Below are positions 6,052 through 13,037 of a stretch of DNA of 16,169 nucleotides, one piece after another. This stretch comes from JACPTG01 sp964504135. Lineage in GTDB: Archaea; Nanobdellota; Nanobdellia; Woesearchaeales; UBA10216. The position numbers and the translations under genes are program-made. The number at the start of each line of letters is the position of its first letter. The first letter of the stretch is position 1. Location of the stretch: positions 1-16,169 of the forward strand of contig CAZDCW010000032.1 of assembly GCA_964504135.1 (NCBI GenBank). Direction: 5' to 3'. The notes beneath the pieces are model-generated. The model searched no databases and was not told the origin of the DNA. It saw nothing but the letters and a program-made list of their open reading frames with translations.

Positions 6052-6600
6052 ATGAAAATTCAAATTGGGGTCATGGGGTCTGCGCAAGACCTGAATTATG
6101 GAGAGGAATTGGAAAGGCTTGCCGAAGAAACAGGCTATCAGATAGCCAGCAGAGGAGCATTACTGGTATTTGGGGCTGAAAAAGATTACGACAGCCTTTC
6201 AACTGCCGCATGCAGAGGCGCAAAAAAGGCCGGAGGCTTGACAATTGGAGTTACCTATGGCAGGGGGAAAAACATATACCAGCAGGACGCAGACATTGTA
6301 ATCTGCTCTGGAATGGAACGGGGTGGGGGAAGGGAATTTGTGCTTGCGGCAAGCTGCGATGCATTGATTTCAATTAGCGGAGGCTCTGGCACCCTAAATG
6401 AATTGGTAGTTGGGTACCAGCTGAACATTCCGCTTGTTGCAATGAGAAACACAGGGGGCTGGAGTGAAAGGCTGGCAGATACCTACTTTGATGCACGGAA
6501 AAGGAGGCTGGTTGTAGGGGCTGCAACACCAGAGGAGGCAGCGGAAATAGCTGTAACTCTCGCGAAAGAATACCTTGGCCAATTTGTGAGGGCAAAATGA
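6052..6600 (+). CDS. SLOG-superfamily nucleotide-binding protein (TIGR00725-like)
   Basis: The 182-residue product is a compact Rossmann-type protein: it begins MKIQIGVMGSAQ, has GREFVLAASCDALISISGG in the middle, and a GGSGTLNEL loop corresponding to the PGGxGTxxE phosphate-binding motif of LOG/lysine-decarboxylase-like proteins. LOG members release the base from N6-modified AMP; relatives bind other nucleotides or ribosyl phosphates. The exact substrate cannot be read here. It overlaps hisG by ATGA and is first in the hisG-hisI-racemase operon, so a role linked to phosphoribosyl nucleotides is possible but inferred. Upstream lies tRNA-His, with no clear TATA box between. Family call firm, function open. 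Confidence 0.8.
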   Translation: MKIQIGVMGSAQDLNYGEELERLAEETGYQIASRGALLVFGAEKDYDSLSTAACRGAKKAGGLTIGVTYGRGKNIYQQDADIVICSGMERGGGREFVLAASCDALISISGGSGTLNELVVGYQLNIPLVAMRNTGGWSERLADTYFDARKRRLVVGAATPEEAAEIAVTLAKEYLGQFVRAK

Positions 6601-7685
6601 AACTAAAACTTGCGCTTCCATCAGGAAGCCTGAACAATTCGACCAGGGGAAACACAAACGAGCTGTTCAAAACAGCTGGATACCAGATAACCGGATACGA
6701 ACCTGGGCAGGAAGAGTTCAGCCCAAGAATCGGCAACGACCCAGAGCTAGAGCTGCTGGTGGACAGGCCCAGGGACATTCCCATGCAAATTGATTTTGGC
6801 GTGTATGACGCAGGAATCCTTGGCCTGGACGCTTATAAGGAGTCAGGCTGGGAGGGGATGATTCAGGAAGTTTGCGACCTTGGTTACGGCCGTATCAGGA
6901 TAGTCGCGGCGGGGCCGTATCCTAAAGGTGCAACAACGGCTTCCGTAATGCAGGAATATGCGGATTACAAGTCCAAACCAGATTCCGAACGGCAGCTTGG
7001 ACCAGTCAGGGAAACACGCTTCCCTCTAGAGGGAAAAAGCTTGCGTGCAAACAAGCTGTTGTTCCGGATTGCGACAGAATACCCTCTAATCACAAAAGAA
7101 TGGGCGGATCCCCTGTCCCGCCAAATCTTTCTTGGACAACCTGCCCAGATACAGGCGCCATGGAACCCTTACAGCGACACACCACTGGAAATAGCAGTAA
7201 CTACCGGAAAGACAGAGCAAAAGGCAAGTACGGGCTTTGCAGACCTGATAGTCGAGGCAACTCAGAGCGGGAGAACGCTTGAAAGGGCTGGCCTTACAGT
7301 GCTGGATGAAATAATGACCTCAACCGCAAGGCTTTACGCCAGAACAATTTACGCCAGAACAAAGGACAGCTGGAAGGAAGGCAAGATAAGGGAAGTGGCC
7401 ACAATGCTGATGGCAGCCACAGGAGCAATGAAGTACATGATAGTGATGAACGTGCCTGAAGACGGGCTGGAAAGGGTGGCAAACTTCCTCAGGACAGCAG
7501 GCTACTGCGCAAAGGAGCCAACAGTAAGCAGGTACAACGGCAACTGCTCAGTGGAAACCGCAATACCCGGGAATGAGTATCCGCAAGCTGTAAGGCAGCT
7601 GTTGATGCTTGGGGCGGATGACATCTACAACTCCAACACAGGAGCATTTGTCCAGCGCGACGCTGTAAAATGGAGGGCCAAATGA
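6597..7685 (+). CDS. hisG: ATP phosphoribosyltransferase, long form
   Basis: It catalyses the first step of histidine synthesis, joining ATP and PRPP to phosphoribosyl-ATP. The N-terminus KLALPSGSL, the DFGVYDAGILGLDAY segment (66-80), RIATEYP (157-163) and FADLIVEATQSGRTL (214-228, the PRPP-binding region) identify the catalytic domains. The C-terminal part from about residue 280 (YMIVMNVPEDGLERVANFL to LLMLGADDIY) is the ACT-like regulatory domain of long-form HisG, which binds histidine for feedback inhibition in characterised members; HisZ is therefore not expected. At 362 residues it exceeds the usual roughly 290-300, with extra sequence around residues 108-145 and 168-205. It overlaps the SLOG gene and hisI by ATGA. 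Confidence 0.93.
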   Translation: MKLKLALPSGSLNNSTRGNTNELFKTAGYQITGYEPGQEEFSPRIGNDPELELLVDRPRDIPMQIDFGVYDAGILGLDAYKESGWEGMIQEVCDLGYGRIRIVAAGPYPKGATTASVMQEYADYKSKPDSERQLGPVRETRFPLEGKSLRANKLLFRIATEYPLITKEWADPLSRQIFLGQPAQIQAPWNPYSDTPLEIAVTTGKTEQKASTGFADLIVEATQSGRTLERAGLTVLDEIMTSTARLYARTIYARTKDSWKEGKIREVATMLMAATGAMKYMIVMNVPEDGLERVANFLRTAGYCAKEPTVSRYNGNCSVETAIPGNEYPQAVRQLLMLGADDIYNSNTGAFVQRDAVKWRAK

Positions 7686-8014
7686 GTTTGGACACGAAAG
7701 TGGAGCCAGACTTTGATAAGCGCGGCGGCCTTGTAGTTGCAGTTGCGCAGGATTACCTTACCGGCCAGGTCCTGATGCAAGCCTACATGAACCCGGAGGC
7801 ATGGGCGGCAACAGTTGAGACCGGCCTGGCGACTTACTGGAGCACAAGCCGGAATGAGCTCTGGCGGAAGGGAGCAACATCAGGGGACTGGCAGGCTGTT
7901 AAGGAGATTTACCTGGACTGTGACAGCGATGCTGTGCTGCTTAAAGTAGAGCAGCAGGGAAAAGGGGCATGCCACACCGGGGAATACAGCTGCTTTTACA
8001 GGAGGGTGAAATGA
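7682..8014 (+). CDS. hisI: Phosphoribosyl-AMP cyclohydrolase
   Basis: It opens the adenine ring of phosphoribosyl-AMP in the third step of histidine synthesis. The 110-residue product is a single-domain HisI without a fused HisE part. Motifs include YWSTSRNELWRKGATSGDWQ (52-71), DCDSDAVLLKVEQ (79-91; the aspartates bind Mg2+), and GACHTGEYSCFYR (96-108); C80, C97 and C104 correspond to the zinc cysteines. ATG 7682 is chosen over ATG 7670 because it overlaps the hisG stop as ATGA and is preceded by GGAGG at 7673-7677. It overlaps the next gene by ATGA. Confidence 0.94.
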   Translation: MSLDTKVEPDFDKRGGLVVAVAQDYLTGQVLMQAYMNPEAWAATVETGLATYWSTSRNELWRKGATSGDWQAVKEIYLDCDSDAVLLKVEQQGKGACHTGEYSCFYRRVK

Positions 8015-8697
8015 AGCGGATAGGAATACTTGGAGGAATGGGGCCTGAATCCACAGCCGCTTTTTACTCGGCGGTAATCCGGCAGTGCCAGCTGCAATAC
8101 GGTGCAAGGCTGGATGAGGACTATCCGGAAATCTTCATCTACAGTCTTCCGATTGCTGACATAGTCGGCGATAGCAAGGCCAATCTGGTAAGGGAGCAGT
8201 TGCTCTGCGGAATAAGAAAATTGGAGCAGGCAGGCTCTGAGCTAATCGCCATTCCATGCAACACCGTTTTTTCAGTTTGCCCTGGATTAGCCAAGTCAGG
8301 TGGTGTGCCTGTATTGGACATCATTGAGGAAACCCTCAAGGCAGCAGCAAAGGCAGGTTATAAAAACCTCGGACTGCTTGCGACCACCGCAACGGTTAAA
8401 TCCGATGCATACGCGAAGGCTGCCAAAAAAATCAGGCTGGCCCTAAAGCTCCCCGAAAACCAAAACGAAATCAACCAGATAATTCTGAACATTCTTGCAG
8501 GAAAGAAAAATACTTCGGACAGGATTAGCCTTACAAAAGCCTGCAAATCACTCAAAGAACAAGGAGCTGAAGCAGTGATTCTTGGCTGCACAGACCTCTC
8601 GCTGTTGCTAAGGCAGGAGAACACGGAGGTTAAACTGCTGGACACGATAGAAATCCTTGCAGAGGCAACAGTCAGGGCTGCGGATAGAAAACCTTAA
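8011..8697 (+). CDS. Aspartate/glutamate racemase family protein
   Basis: The 228-residue product has the duplicated racemase fold, with paired cysteines expected to remove and add the alpha proton: C83 in IPCNTVF and C193 in ILGCTDL, plus the N-terminal ILGGMGPEST of aspartate racemases. D-aspartate or D-glutamate production is the usual role, without PLP. The first motif normally reads CNTAH; here the histidine is phenylalanine, so substrate or stereochemistry may differ. A GGAGG ribosome site lies just upstream, and the ATG overlaps the hisI stop. Its place after hisI suggests co-expression rather than a known histidine-pathway step. Confidence 0.85.
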   Translation: MKRIGILGGMGPESTAAFYSAVIRQCQLQYGARLDEDYPEIFIYSLPIADIVGDSKANLVREQLLCGIRKLEQAGSELIAIPCNTVFSVCPGLAKSGGVPVLDIIEETLKAAAKAGYKNLGLLATTATVKSDAYAKAAKKIRLALKLPENQNEINQIILNILAGKKNTSDRISLTKACKSLKEQGAEAVILGCTDLSLLLRQENTEVKLLDTIEILAEATVRAADRKP

Positions 8698-8701
8698 ATA
8701 G
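8693..8701 (+). promoter_or_regulatory. TATA box for vapBC-hisS
   Basis: CTTAAATAG is centred about 28 bases before the vapB ATG at 8725 and overlaps the racemase stop codon. It is the nearest promoter I see for hisS as well. Confidence 0.65.
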
Positions 8702-8724
8702 TCAAACAGTTAAACAGGTAAAAC

Positions 8725-8970
8725 ATGACAACAAAAGCTGTTAGGGGGGTAACTGATGAGGAGTGGGTGCGCATTAAGGCCGTAGCCAGCAGAAGGGGAA
8801 TGCCCATCGGCAGATTCCTAGTCAGGACTGTAGAGGAAGCGATGGAAAATGGCAACATGAAAGCATGGGAAAGAATTCTTTCTGTAAAGCCTGACCCCAA
8901 GCTTGCTGCAGAAATTGAAAAAGGGGTAAAGGAATTCAGGAAAGGTTTCAGGCTCAGGGAATTCAAATGA
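8725..8970 (+). CDS. vapB: VapB-type antitoxin
   Basis: The 81-residue product has a basic N-terminal part (residues 4-36, VRGVTDEEWVRIKAVASRRG then IGRFLVRTVEEAM) typical of ribbon-helix-helix or related small DNA-binding antitoxins, and a charged C-terminal tail (EIEKGVKEFRKGFRLREFK) of the sort that wraps the toxin. It starts about 28 bases after a TATA box, leaderless. It overlaps the PIN-domain gene by ATGA. VapB-VapC complexes usually repress their own promoter. The antitoxin call depends largely on the partner gene. Confidence 0.75.
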   Translation: MTTKAVRGVTDEEWVRIKAVASRRGMPIGRFLVRTVEEAMENGNMKAWERILSVKPDPKLAAEIEKGVKEFRKGFRLREFK

Positions 8971-9353
8971 CTTATCTTCTAGACACTACAATTCTGATTG
9001 ACCTGAAAAAAGGAACTGAGGCCGCAAGAAACAGAATGAGAAAATTCGCTGACCTGCCGCAAAGCACGCCCTTTATCACACTATTTACATATTCCGAATA
9101 CTACTTCGGGAACATAAGGGCGGGCGAGCAGCGAGGAGCTGTGGATTTTTTAGGCCAGTTCAGGCATGTTACGCTCTCCCAGTCCAGCGCCAGGCTGTTT
9201 GCAGAGCTTAACTACAAATACAAAAAAGCAGGGGTTGTTTTTGAAACTATTGATCTTCTGAATGCCGCAATAGCCATAGATGAAAATATGATTTTCGTGA
9301 CTAGCGACAGGTTTTTTGAAAATATAAATGAGCTAAGGAAGATAATAATATGA
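8967..9353 (+). CDS. vapC: VapC-type PIN-domain ribonuclease toxin
   Basis: The 128-residue PIN domain has the acidic active-site set: D6 (YLLDTTILID), E44 (TYSEYYFG), D96 (FETIDLLNAAIAI) and D114 (VTSDRFFENI). VapC toxins are Mg2+-dependent RNases; characterised bacterial ones cut tRNAs or rRNA. The catalytic residues look intact, so it is probably active when free of antitoxin. Both ends overlap neighbours by ATGA: vapB before and hisS after. The target cannot be read from sequence. Confidence 0.88.
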   Translation: MTYLLDTTILIDLKKGTEAARNRMRKFADLPQSTPFITLFTYSEYYFGNIRAGEQRGAVDFLGQFRHVTLSQSSARLFAELNYKYKKAGVVFETIDLLNAAIAIDENMIFVTSDRFFENINELRKIII

Positions 9354-10624
9354 CCCTCCAAACCGCAAAGGGGACAAGGGACTTTCCGGCCGAGCAGGCG
9401 ATTGCGAGGCAAAGGATAGCGGGCGCCCTCAGGAGGATATTTGAAATTTACGGCTACAGCCCGCTTGAAACCCCGCTGATTGAAAGGTACGACGTGCTTG
9501 CAGCAAAGTACGCTGGCGGAGCTGAAATCCTGAAAGAGACGTTCAGGCTTACTGACCAGGGCGGAAGGGAGCTTGCCCTGAGGTATGACCTGACAGTGCC
9601 GATGTGCAGGTATCTTGCCATGAACCCCAACCTGAAGATGCCTTTCAAACGTTATCAGATGGGCGAAGTTTTCAGGGACGGGCCGATAAAGCTGGGGAGG
9701 TACAGGCAGTTCACCCAATGTGACGTGGACATCGTAGGGGCGGCAGGCATGAAAGCCGACGCTGAGATTGTCAGCATTGCCCAATCTGCCTTTAGGGAGC
9801 TTGGGCTGGATGTCAGGATAAAAATTAACAGCAGGAAAGTGCTGAACGGAATCCTTGAGACAGCAAAGGTGAAGGAAAGCCTTGCTGAACCGGCCATACT
9901 TGCGCTGGACAAGCTGGAGAAATTCGGAGTGGAGGAAGTACGGAGGGAACTGAAGGAAAAGAAAATTTCAGCCGAGTCAGTCAAGGCCATTGAGGGACTG
10001 GTAGCTGTAAAAGGCAGCAATGAAAAGAAGATTGAACAGCTAAGGAAATCAATGAAATCAAAGCAAGGTGAGGAAGGTTTAATGGAAATGGAAGAACTTC
10101 TTGCAAACATGGCGGACACATCAAATGTTATCTTTGAGCCAAGCCTTGCCCGCGGCCTTGCATATTACACTGGCCCTGTATTTGAGGCATTCCCCATGGA
10201 TTCTGAAGTAAAATCATCATTGGCAGGCGGTGGAAGGTACGATAAGCTTATTGGAAGCTTCCTGGGGGAAAAGAAGGAATATCCTGCTGTTGGAATCTCA
10301 TTCGGGCTGGATGCGATAAGTGAGGCTGCCAAAGCCGCATTGAGTGCAAAAACCTCGGCCAAATTATATGTCATTCCAATCAAGAATTACACTGCTGTAG
10401 CAAAGATTGCCGCGCAGTTCAGAGAGCAGGGAATAGCTACTGACATAGACCTGCTGGACAGGAGTGTTGGGAAAAATCTGGAATACGCCTCGGCAATGGG
10501 GATACCCTTTGTGGCCATAATCGGCGGGCAGGAAATCGGGCAGGGAAAGGTGAAGCTCAGGAATATGCGCACCGGAGAGGAAGCCCTGCTTGGCGCAAAG
10601 GAGGCTGCGGAAAGGATAAAATGA
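9350..10624 (+). CDS. hisS: Histidyl-tRNA synthetase
   Basis: It charges tRNA-His with histidine in the cytosol. The 424-residue class II enzyme shows motif 1 (about 27-50, IFEIYGYSPLETPLIERYD), motif 2 (107-123, EVFRDG...GRYRQFTQCDVDI), the HisRS-specific LARGLAYYTGPVFEAF (266-281), motif 3 (315-321, GISFGLD) and a C-terminal anticodon-binding domain from about 335. Its ATG overlaps the vapC stop codon by ATGA, and no separate promoter is visible, so expression appears tied to vapBC. tRNA-His lies 3.4 kb upstream in the same direction. It overlaps the following hypothetical gene by ATGA. Confidence 0.97.
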   Translation: MTLQTAKGTRDFPAEQAIARQRIAGALRRIFEIYGYSPLETPLIERYDVLAAKYAGGAEILKETFRLTDQGGRELALRYDLTVPMCRYLAMNPNLKMPFKRYQMGEVFRDGPIKLGRYRQFTQCDVDIVGAAGMKADAEIVSIAQSAFRELGLDVRIKINSRKVLNGILETAKVKESLAEPAILALDKLEKFGVEEVRRELKEKKISAESVKAIEGLVAVKGSNEKKIEQLRKSMKSKQGEEGLMEMEELLANMADTSNVIFEPSLARGLAYYTGPVFEAFPMDSEVKSSLAGGGRYDKLIGSFLGEKKEYPAVGISFGLDAISEAAKAALSAKTSAKLYVIPIKNYTAVAKIAAQFREQGIATDIDLLDRSVGKNLEYASAMGIPFVAIIGGQEIGQGKVKLRNMRTGEEALLGAKEAAERIK

Positions 10625-10968
10625 GGCATTTCAGCGTGGGAGGAACCGGAGGCTACTGGGGTGTCAAGGCATATGAATTCCAGGCCTTAAGGCAGATAAT
10701 ACCCACCAGGATAAGACAGATTCCCCCGCAGTATGGAAGAGGGCTTATCGCGGAAGTCGGGATAAATCCTGCACAGGGTGGGCCTTCATACCTGGTTCTG
10801 CTTGCAGTCGGCAGTGACGAGCCTGGCATTGCCTCGTATGTCAGGATGCTCAGGATTACCGAGGGCAATCAAATTCCGGAAGGCAACGCAGATCTGGAAC
10901 TCCTGGCCAAGGCCGTGCTGATTGACCTCGCAGGCATGTATGCCCAGGTTATGGATTCAGGCCGCTAA
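10621..10968 (+). CDS. Hypothetical protein coupled to hisS
   Basis: The 115-residue product is not recognised. It has a glycine-rich start (GGTGGYWGVKAYEF), a central beta-like part (PSYLVLLAVGSDEPGIASYVRM) and a C-terminal helix (ADLELLAKAVLIDLAGMYAQ). No signal peptide or membrane helix is seen. The ATGA overlap with hisS indicates translation coupling. Its TAA overlaps the TAG of map on the other strand by two bases. The block EPG...YVRM also occurs in the hypothetical protein at 12642-13037, a weak hint of relationship. Confidence 0.75.
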   Translation: MRHFSVGGTGGYWGVKAYEFQALRQIIPTRIRQIPPQYGRGLIAEVGINPAQGGPSYLVLLAVGSDEPGIASYVRMLRITEGNQIPEGNADLELLAKAVLIDLAGMYAQVMDSGR

Positions 10969-11852
10969 ACCGCTGTCAGAACCTCGCATTCATCCTTCCT
11001 TACCAGAACAGTATGCTCTGCCTGGCTGACCATGCCATGGTTCCTTTCGACCAGAGGGGGAAACGCCTGAACGCAGCCTGCCGAGATAAGCTGGCGCAGG
11101 GCGAAATTAACCTTAAACGTGTTGCCTTCCAGCCATCGCCGGGCAAAAGGAAGGCCCTCGTACTTCTGGATTTGAGCAAGCAGCTTCCTCGCATCATCAG
11201 AGCGGACAGGCTTTTTGGCGACCTGCATGAAAACAGTGGGAGTGGTGGACTCATAAATCGAGCCAGCGCCATTAGTGGCGAATGGTTCAATGGCGATAAT
11301 CTGGCCGTCATAAAGCAGCTCCTCATCGCGGTTGTCAAAATTTGGGACAGTCGGGCTGGTATGCACCTGGAATTTCCCGATGCCGTGGCCTGAAAGGTTG
11401 ATGATTGGCCTGTAGCCGTAAGAGTTAATTTTCTGCCCGATAACCCTTCCCAGCTCATTAAGCCTCACTCCTGCCTTTGCCAGGGAAACTGCGGCGGCCA
11501 ACGCATCCTTGGATGCCGCTACCAGCTTTTCATGCCTGCCGGAAAGGTCCACTGTTGCAGCTGTATCGCCAAGGAATCCATCAACACTCGCCCCCACATC
11601 CAGCTTAACAACCTGGTCTGAAAGAATCAGTTTATCCTCAGCATCAGGGCAGAAATGGGCCGCCACATCATTCAGCGATACCTGGCTGGGGAAGGAGGGT
11701 CTTGCGCCCAGGGAAAGTATCTTCTTGTCCACAGCATCGCATACTTCAAGCACAGAAGCCCCTGGCTTTATCAGTGAAAGGCCGTACTGCAGGGCTTCTG
11801 CTGAGATTTTGCCAGCCTGGCGCCACTTTGCAAGGTCTTCCTCGGAATGCAT
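10965..11852 (-). CDS. map: Methionine aminopeptidase, type II (archaeal)
   Basis: It removes the initiator methionine from new proteins. The 295-residue product has the pita-bread fold ligands: D85 and D96 (KLDVGASVDGFLGDTAATVD), H156 (LSGHGIGKFQVH), E189 (AIEPFAT) and E279 (SQAEHTVLV), plus H66 in NDVAAHF. The insertion between the last two ligands (about residues 195-270) is the mark of type II enzymes of archaea and eukaryotes. It is leaderless by its TATA box and independent of the ACT-domain gene upstream. Confidence 0.97.
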   Translation of the reverse strand: MHSEEDLAKWRQAGKISAEALQYGLSLIKPGASVLEVCDAVDKKILSLGARPSFPSQVSLNDVAAHFCPDAEDKLILSDQVVKLDVGASVDGFLGDTAATVDLSGRHEKLVAASKDALAAAVSLAKAGVRLNELGRVIGQKINSYGYRPIINLSGHGIGKFQVHTSPTVPNFDNRDEELLYDGQIIAIEPFATNGAGSIYESTTPTVFMQVAKKPVRSDDARKLLAQIQKYEGLPFARRWLEGNTFKVNFALRQLISAGCVQAFPPLVERNHGMVSQAEHTVLVRKDECEVLTAV

Positions 11853-11874
11853 AAGGAGCGGGCGGACTGTCTCG

Positions 11875-11885
11875 GATATAAATGT
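11875..11885 (-). promoter_or_regulatory. TATA box for map
   Basis: The minus strand reads CATTTATATCC, centred 28 bases before the map ATG. Confidence 0.7.
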
Positions 11886-11901
11886 TTTTGAAAGACCAAC
11901 C

Positions 11902-12555
11902 TTATTCTTCTGACATCAGTTCAAGAAAAGTCTGGTGGGCGTTAAGCAGGTCGTTCTCGTCAATGAACCAGAGGAGCTCAGGCACGCAGGTCATTGACTC
12001 AACAATGTTAATGCCCCTGTTGGCAAGCTCTGTGTTGAAGATGGCAAGGATTCCCGGAACTTTGGAGCTTACAGGGTCGAGATGGACATTAACCTCGGCC
12101 AGATTTTTTTCCATATGAATAATCTTGTTCTTCGTGAAGAGCTCTGAAACCGCAGCCGCGTTCCTCTGGTCAACAACGACTTTCAGGAGCTCCTCAGCCT
12201 GGATAATCCTGAGCGCCTCCCCGCGGCTGTAATCTATGAGGGAAAAAAGCCTCGGGATTGCTTCCTGGACTGATGAGTCCTTTTTCAGCGCGATGATGGC
12301 GATGTGGTTCCTTGTGGTGATTTTCGCGTTCCTGATTAAGGTAATTGCCTTGCTGAACTTTGCCTCGGCATCTTTTGAGTCTGACTCAATCCTGCGCAAT
12401 GCGCTTATGACTGCGTCAATGCTTGCTGACAGGCGAGCCTGTGATTTTATGTATGCCGCGGCAGAGCGGATATTGACAATGCCCCGCGCCAGATCCTTCC
12501 TCAGAGCCAAATCCTGCTCAACAAACCGATGGACCGACTTTGAAATATTTGCCAT
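11902..12555 (-). CDS. ACT-domain protein of an archaeal conserved family
   Basis: The 217-residue product has two parts. Residues 1-130 are helical and resemble the N-terminal region of a widespread archaeal family (LRKDLARGIVNIRSAAAYIK, followed by an alternating IDAVISALRRIE helix). Residues about 135-217 resemble an ACT ligand-binding domain, with GILAIFNTELANRGINIVES giving the turn between the first helix and the second strand. ACT domains usually sense amino acids, so a regulatory role is likely, but the ligand is unknown. It is leaderless from a TATA box 27 bases upstream, which lies inside an inverted repeat. Transcription diverges from the plus-strand gene at 12642. Confidence 0.75.
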   Translation of the reverse strand: MANISKSVHRFVEQDLALRKDLARGIVNIRSAAAYIKSQARLSASIDAVISALRRIESDSKDAEAKFSKAITLIRNAKITTRNHIAIIALKKDSSVQEAIPRLFSLIDYSRGEALRIIQAEELLKVVVDQRNAAAVSELFTKNKIIHMEKNLAEVNVHLDPVSSKVPGILAIFNTELANRGINIVESMTCVPELLWFIDENDLLNAHQTFLELMSEE

Positions 12556-12558
12556 TTA

Positions 12559-12604
12559 TGACACAAAAAAAGGCCTGTTTATAATTTTTGTGCCTTTTTT
12601 GTCA
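12559..12604. promoter_or_regulatory. Inverted repeat in the divergent promoter region (candidate operator)
   Basis: The arms TGACACAAAAAAAGGC (12559-12574) and GCCTTTTTTGTCA (12592-12604) are inverted copies apart from a CA insertion. They enclose the minus-strand TATA (ATTATAAAC, about 12577-12586), and the right arm is a few bases from the plus-strand TATA. The left arm would be transcribed at the very 5' end if transcription began a few bases early. Confidence 0.45.
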
Positions 12605-12607
12605 TAT

Positions 12608-12618
12608 GATTTAAATAT
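12608..12618 (+). promoter_or_regulatory. TATA box for the hypothetical gene at 12642
   Basis: GATTTAAATAT is centred about 29 bases before ATG 12642, again a leaderless layout. Confidence 0.65.
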
Positions 12619-12641
12619 GGCTGGCTTTCTCTCCTGGTGAA

Positions 12642-13037
12642 ATGGTGACGGCTGTACCGAAAACGCTTTCAGTGGCTGATATTGCAGGCAGAATCACTTA
12701 CCGGCCCGGAGGAATCGTCAAGGTAACTGGGCAGATAATCAACGGGATGCTTAATGGAAAAGCTGTCCAAAGCCTGGGCGTAATGGTGCACATTCCGGTC
12801 CCAGGCGGGGTTGGCGGGGTGGCTGCACTATTCTACACAGAGCCTGGAGAAAGGGGAGTGTATGTAAGAATGGGGCCCTACTCAGACATGCCAAATGGAG
12901 TTGGCAGGGACTATGGCACCGGGATGAGCATTTTGCCGGCACATGAGTCGCGTGAACGAATAGAATATGGCCATGCCACTATTGATGCTGCTGTTGAGGC
13001 TGTTAATTCCAGGGCAGCAGAAATGTACAGGCAGTAG
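12642..13037 (+). CDS. Hypothetical protein
   Basis: The 131-residue product is not recognised. It has a glycine- and valine-rich central part (GVMVHIPVPGGVGGVAALFY, then EPGERGVYVRMGPYSDMPNG) suggesting a small beta-rich domain, and a C-terminal helix (ATIDAAVEAVNSRAAEMY). There is no signal peptide or membrane helix. It is leaderless from its own TATA box and divergent from the ACT-domain gene, with which it may share an operator. Its TAG abuts the stop codon of the minus-strand gene at 13038. The EPG...YVRM block recurs in the protein encoded at 10621-10968. Confidence 0.7.
   Translation: MVTAVPKTLSVADIAGRITYRPGGIVKVTGQIINGMLNGKAVQSLGVMVHIPVPGGVGGVAALFYTEPGERGVYVRMGPYSDMPNGVGRDYGTGMSILPAHESRERIEYGHATIDAAVEAVNSRAAEMYRQ

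Noticed and set aside
9212..9784. A 190-codon minus-strand open frame
   Set aside because: It spans vapC and hisS antisense and carries no motif; both plus-strand genes are clearly real.
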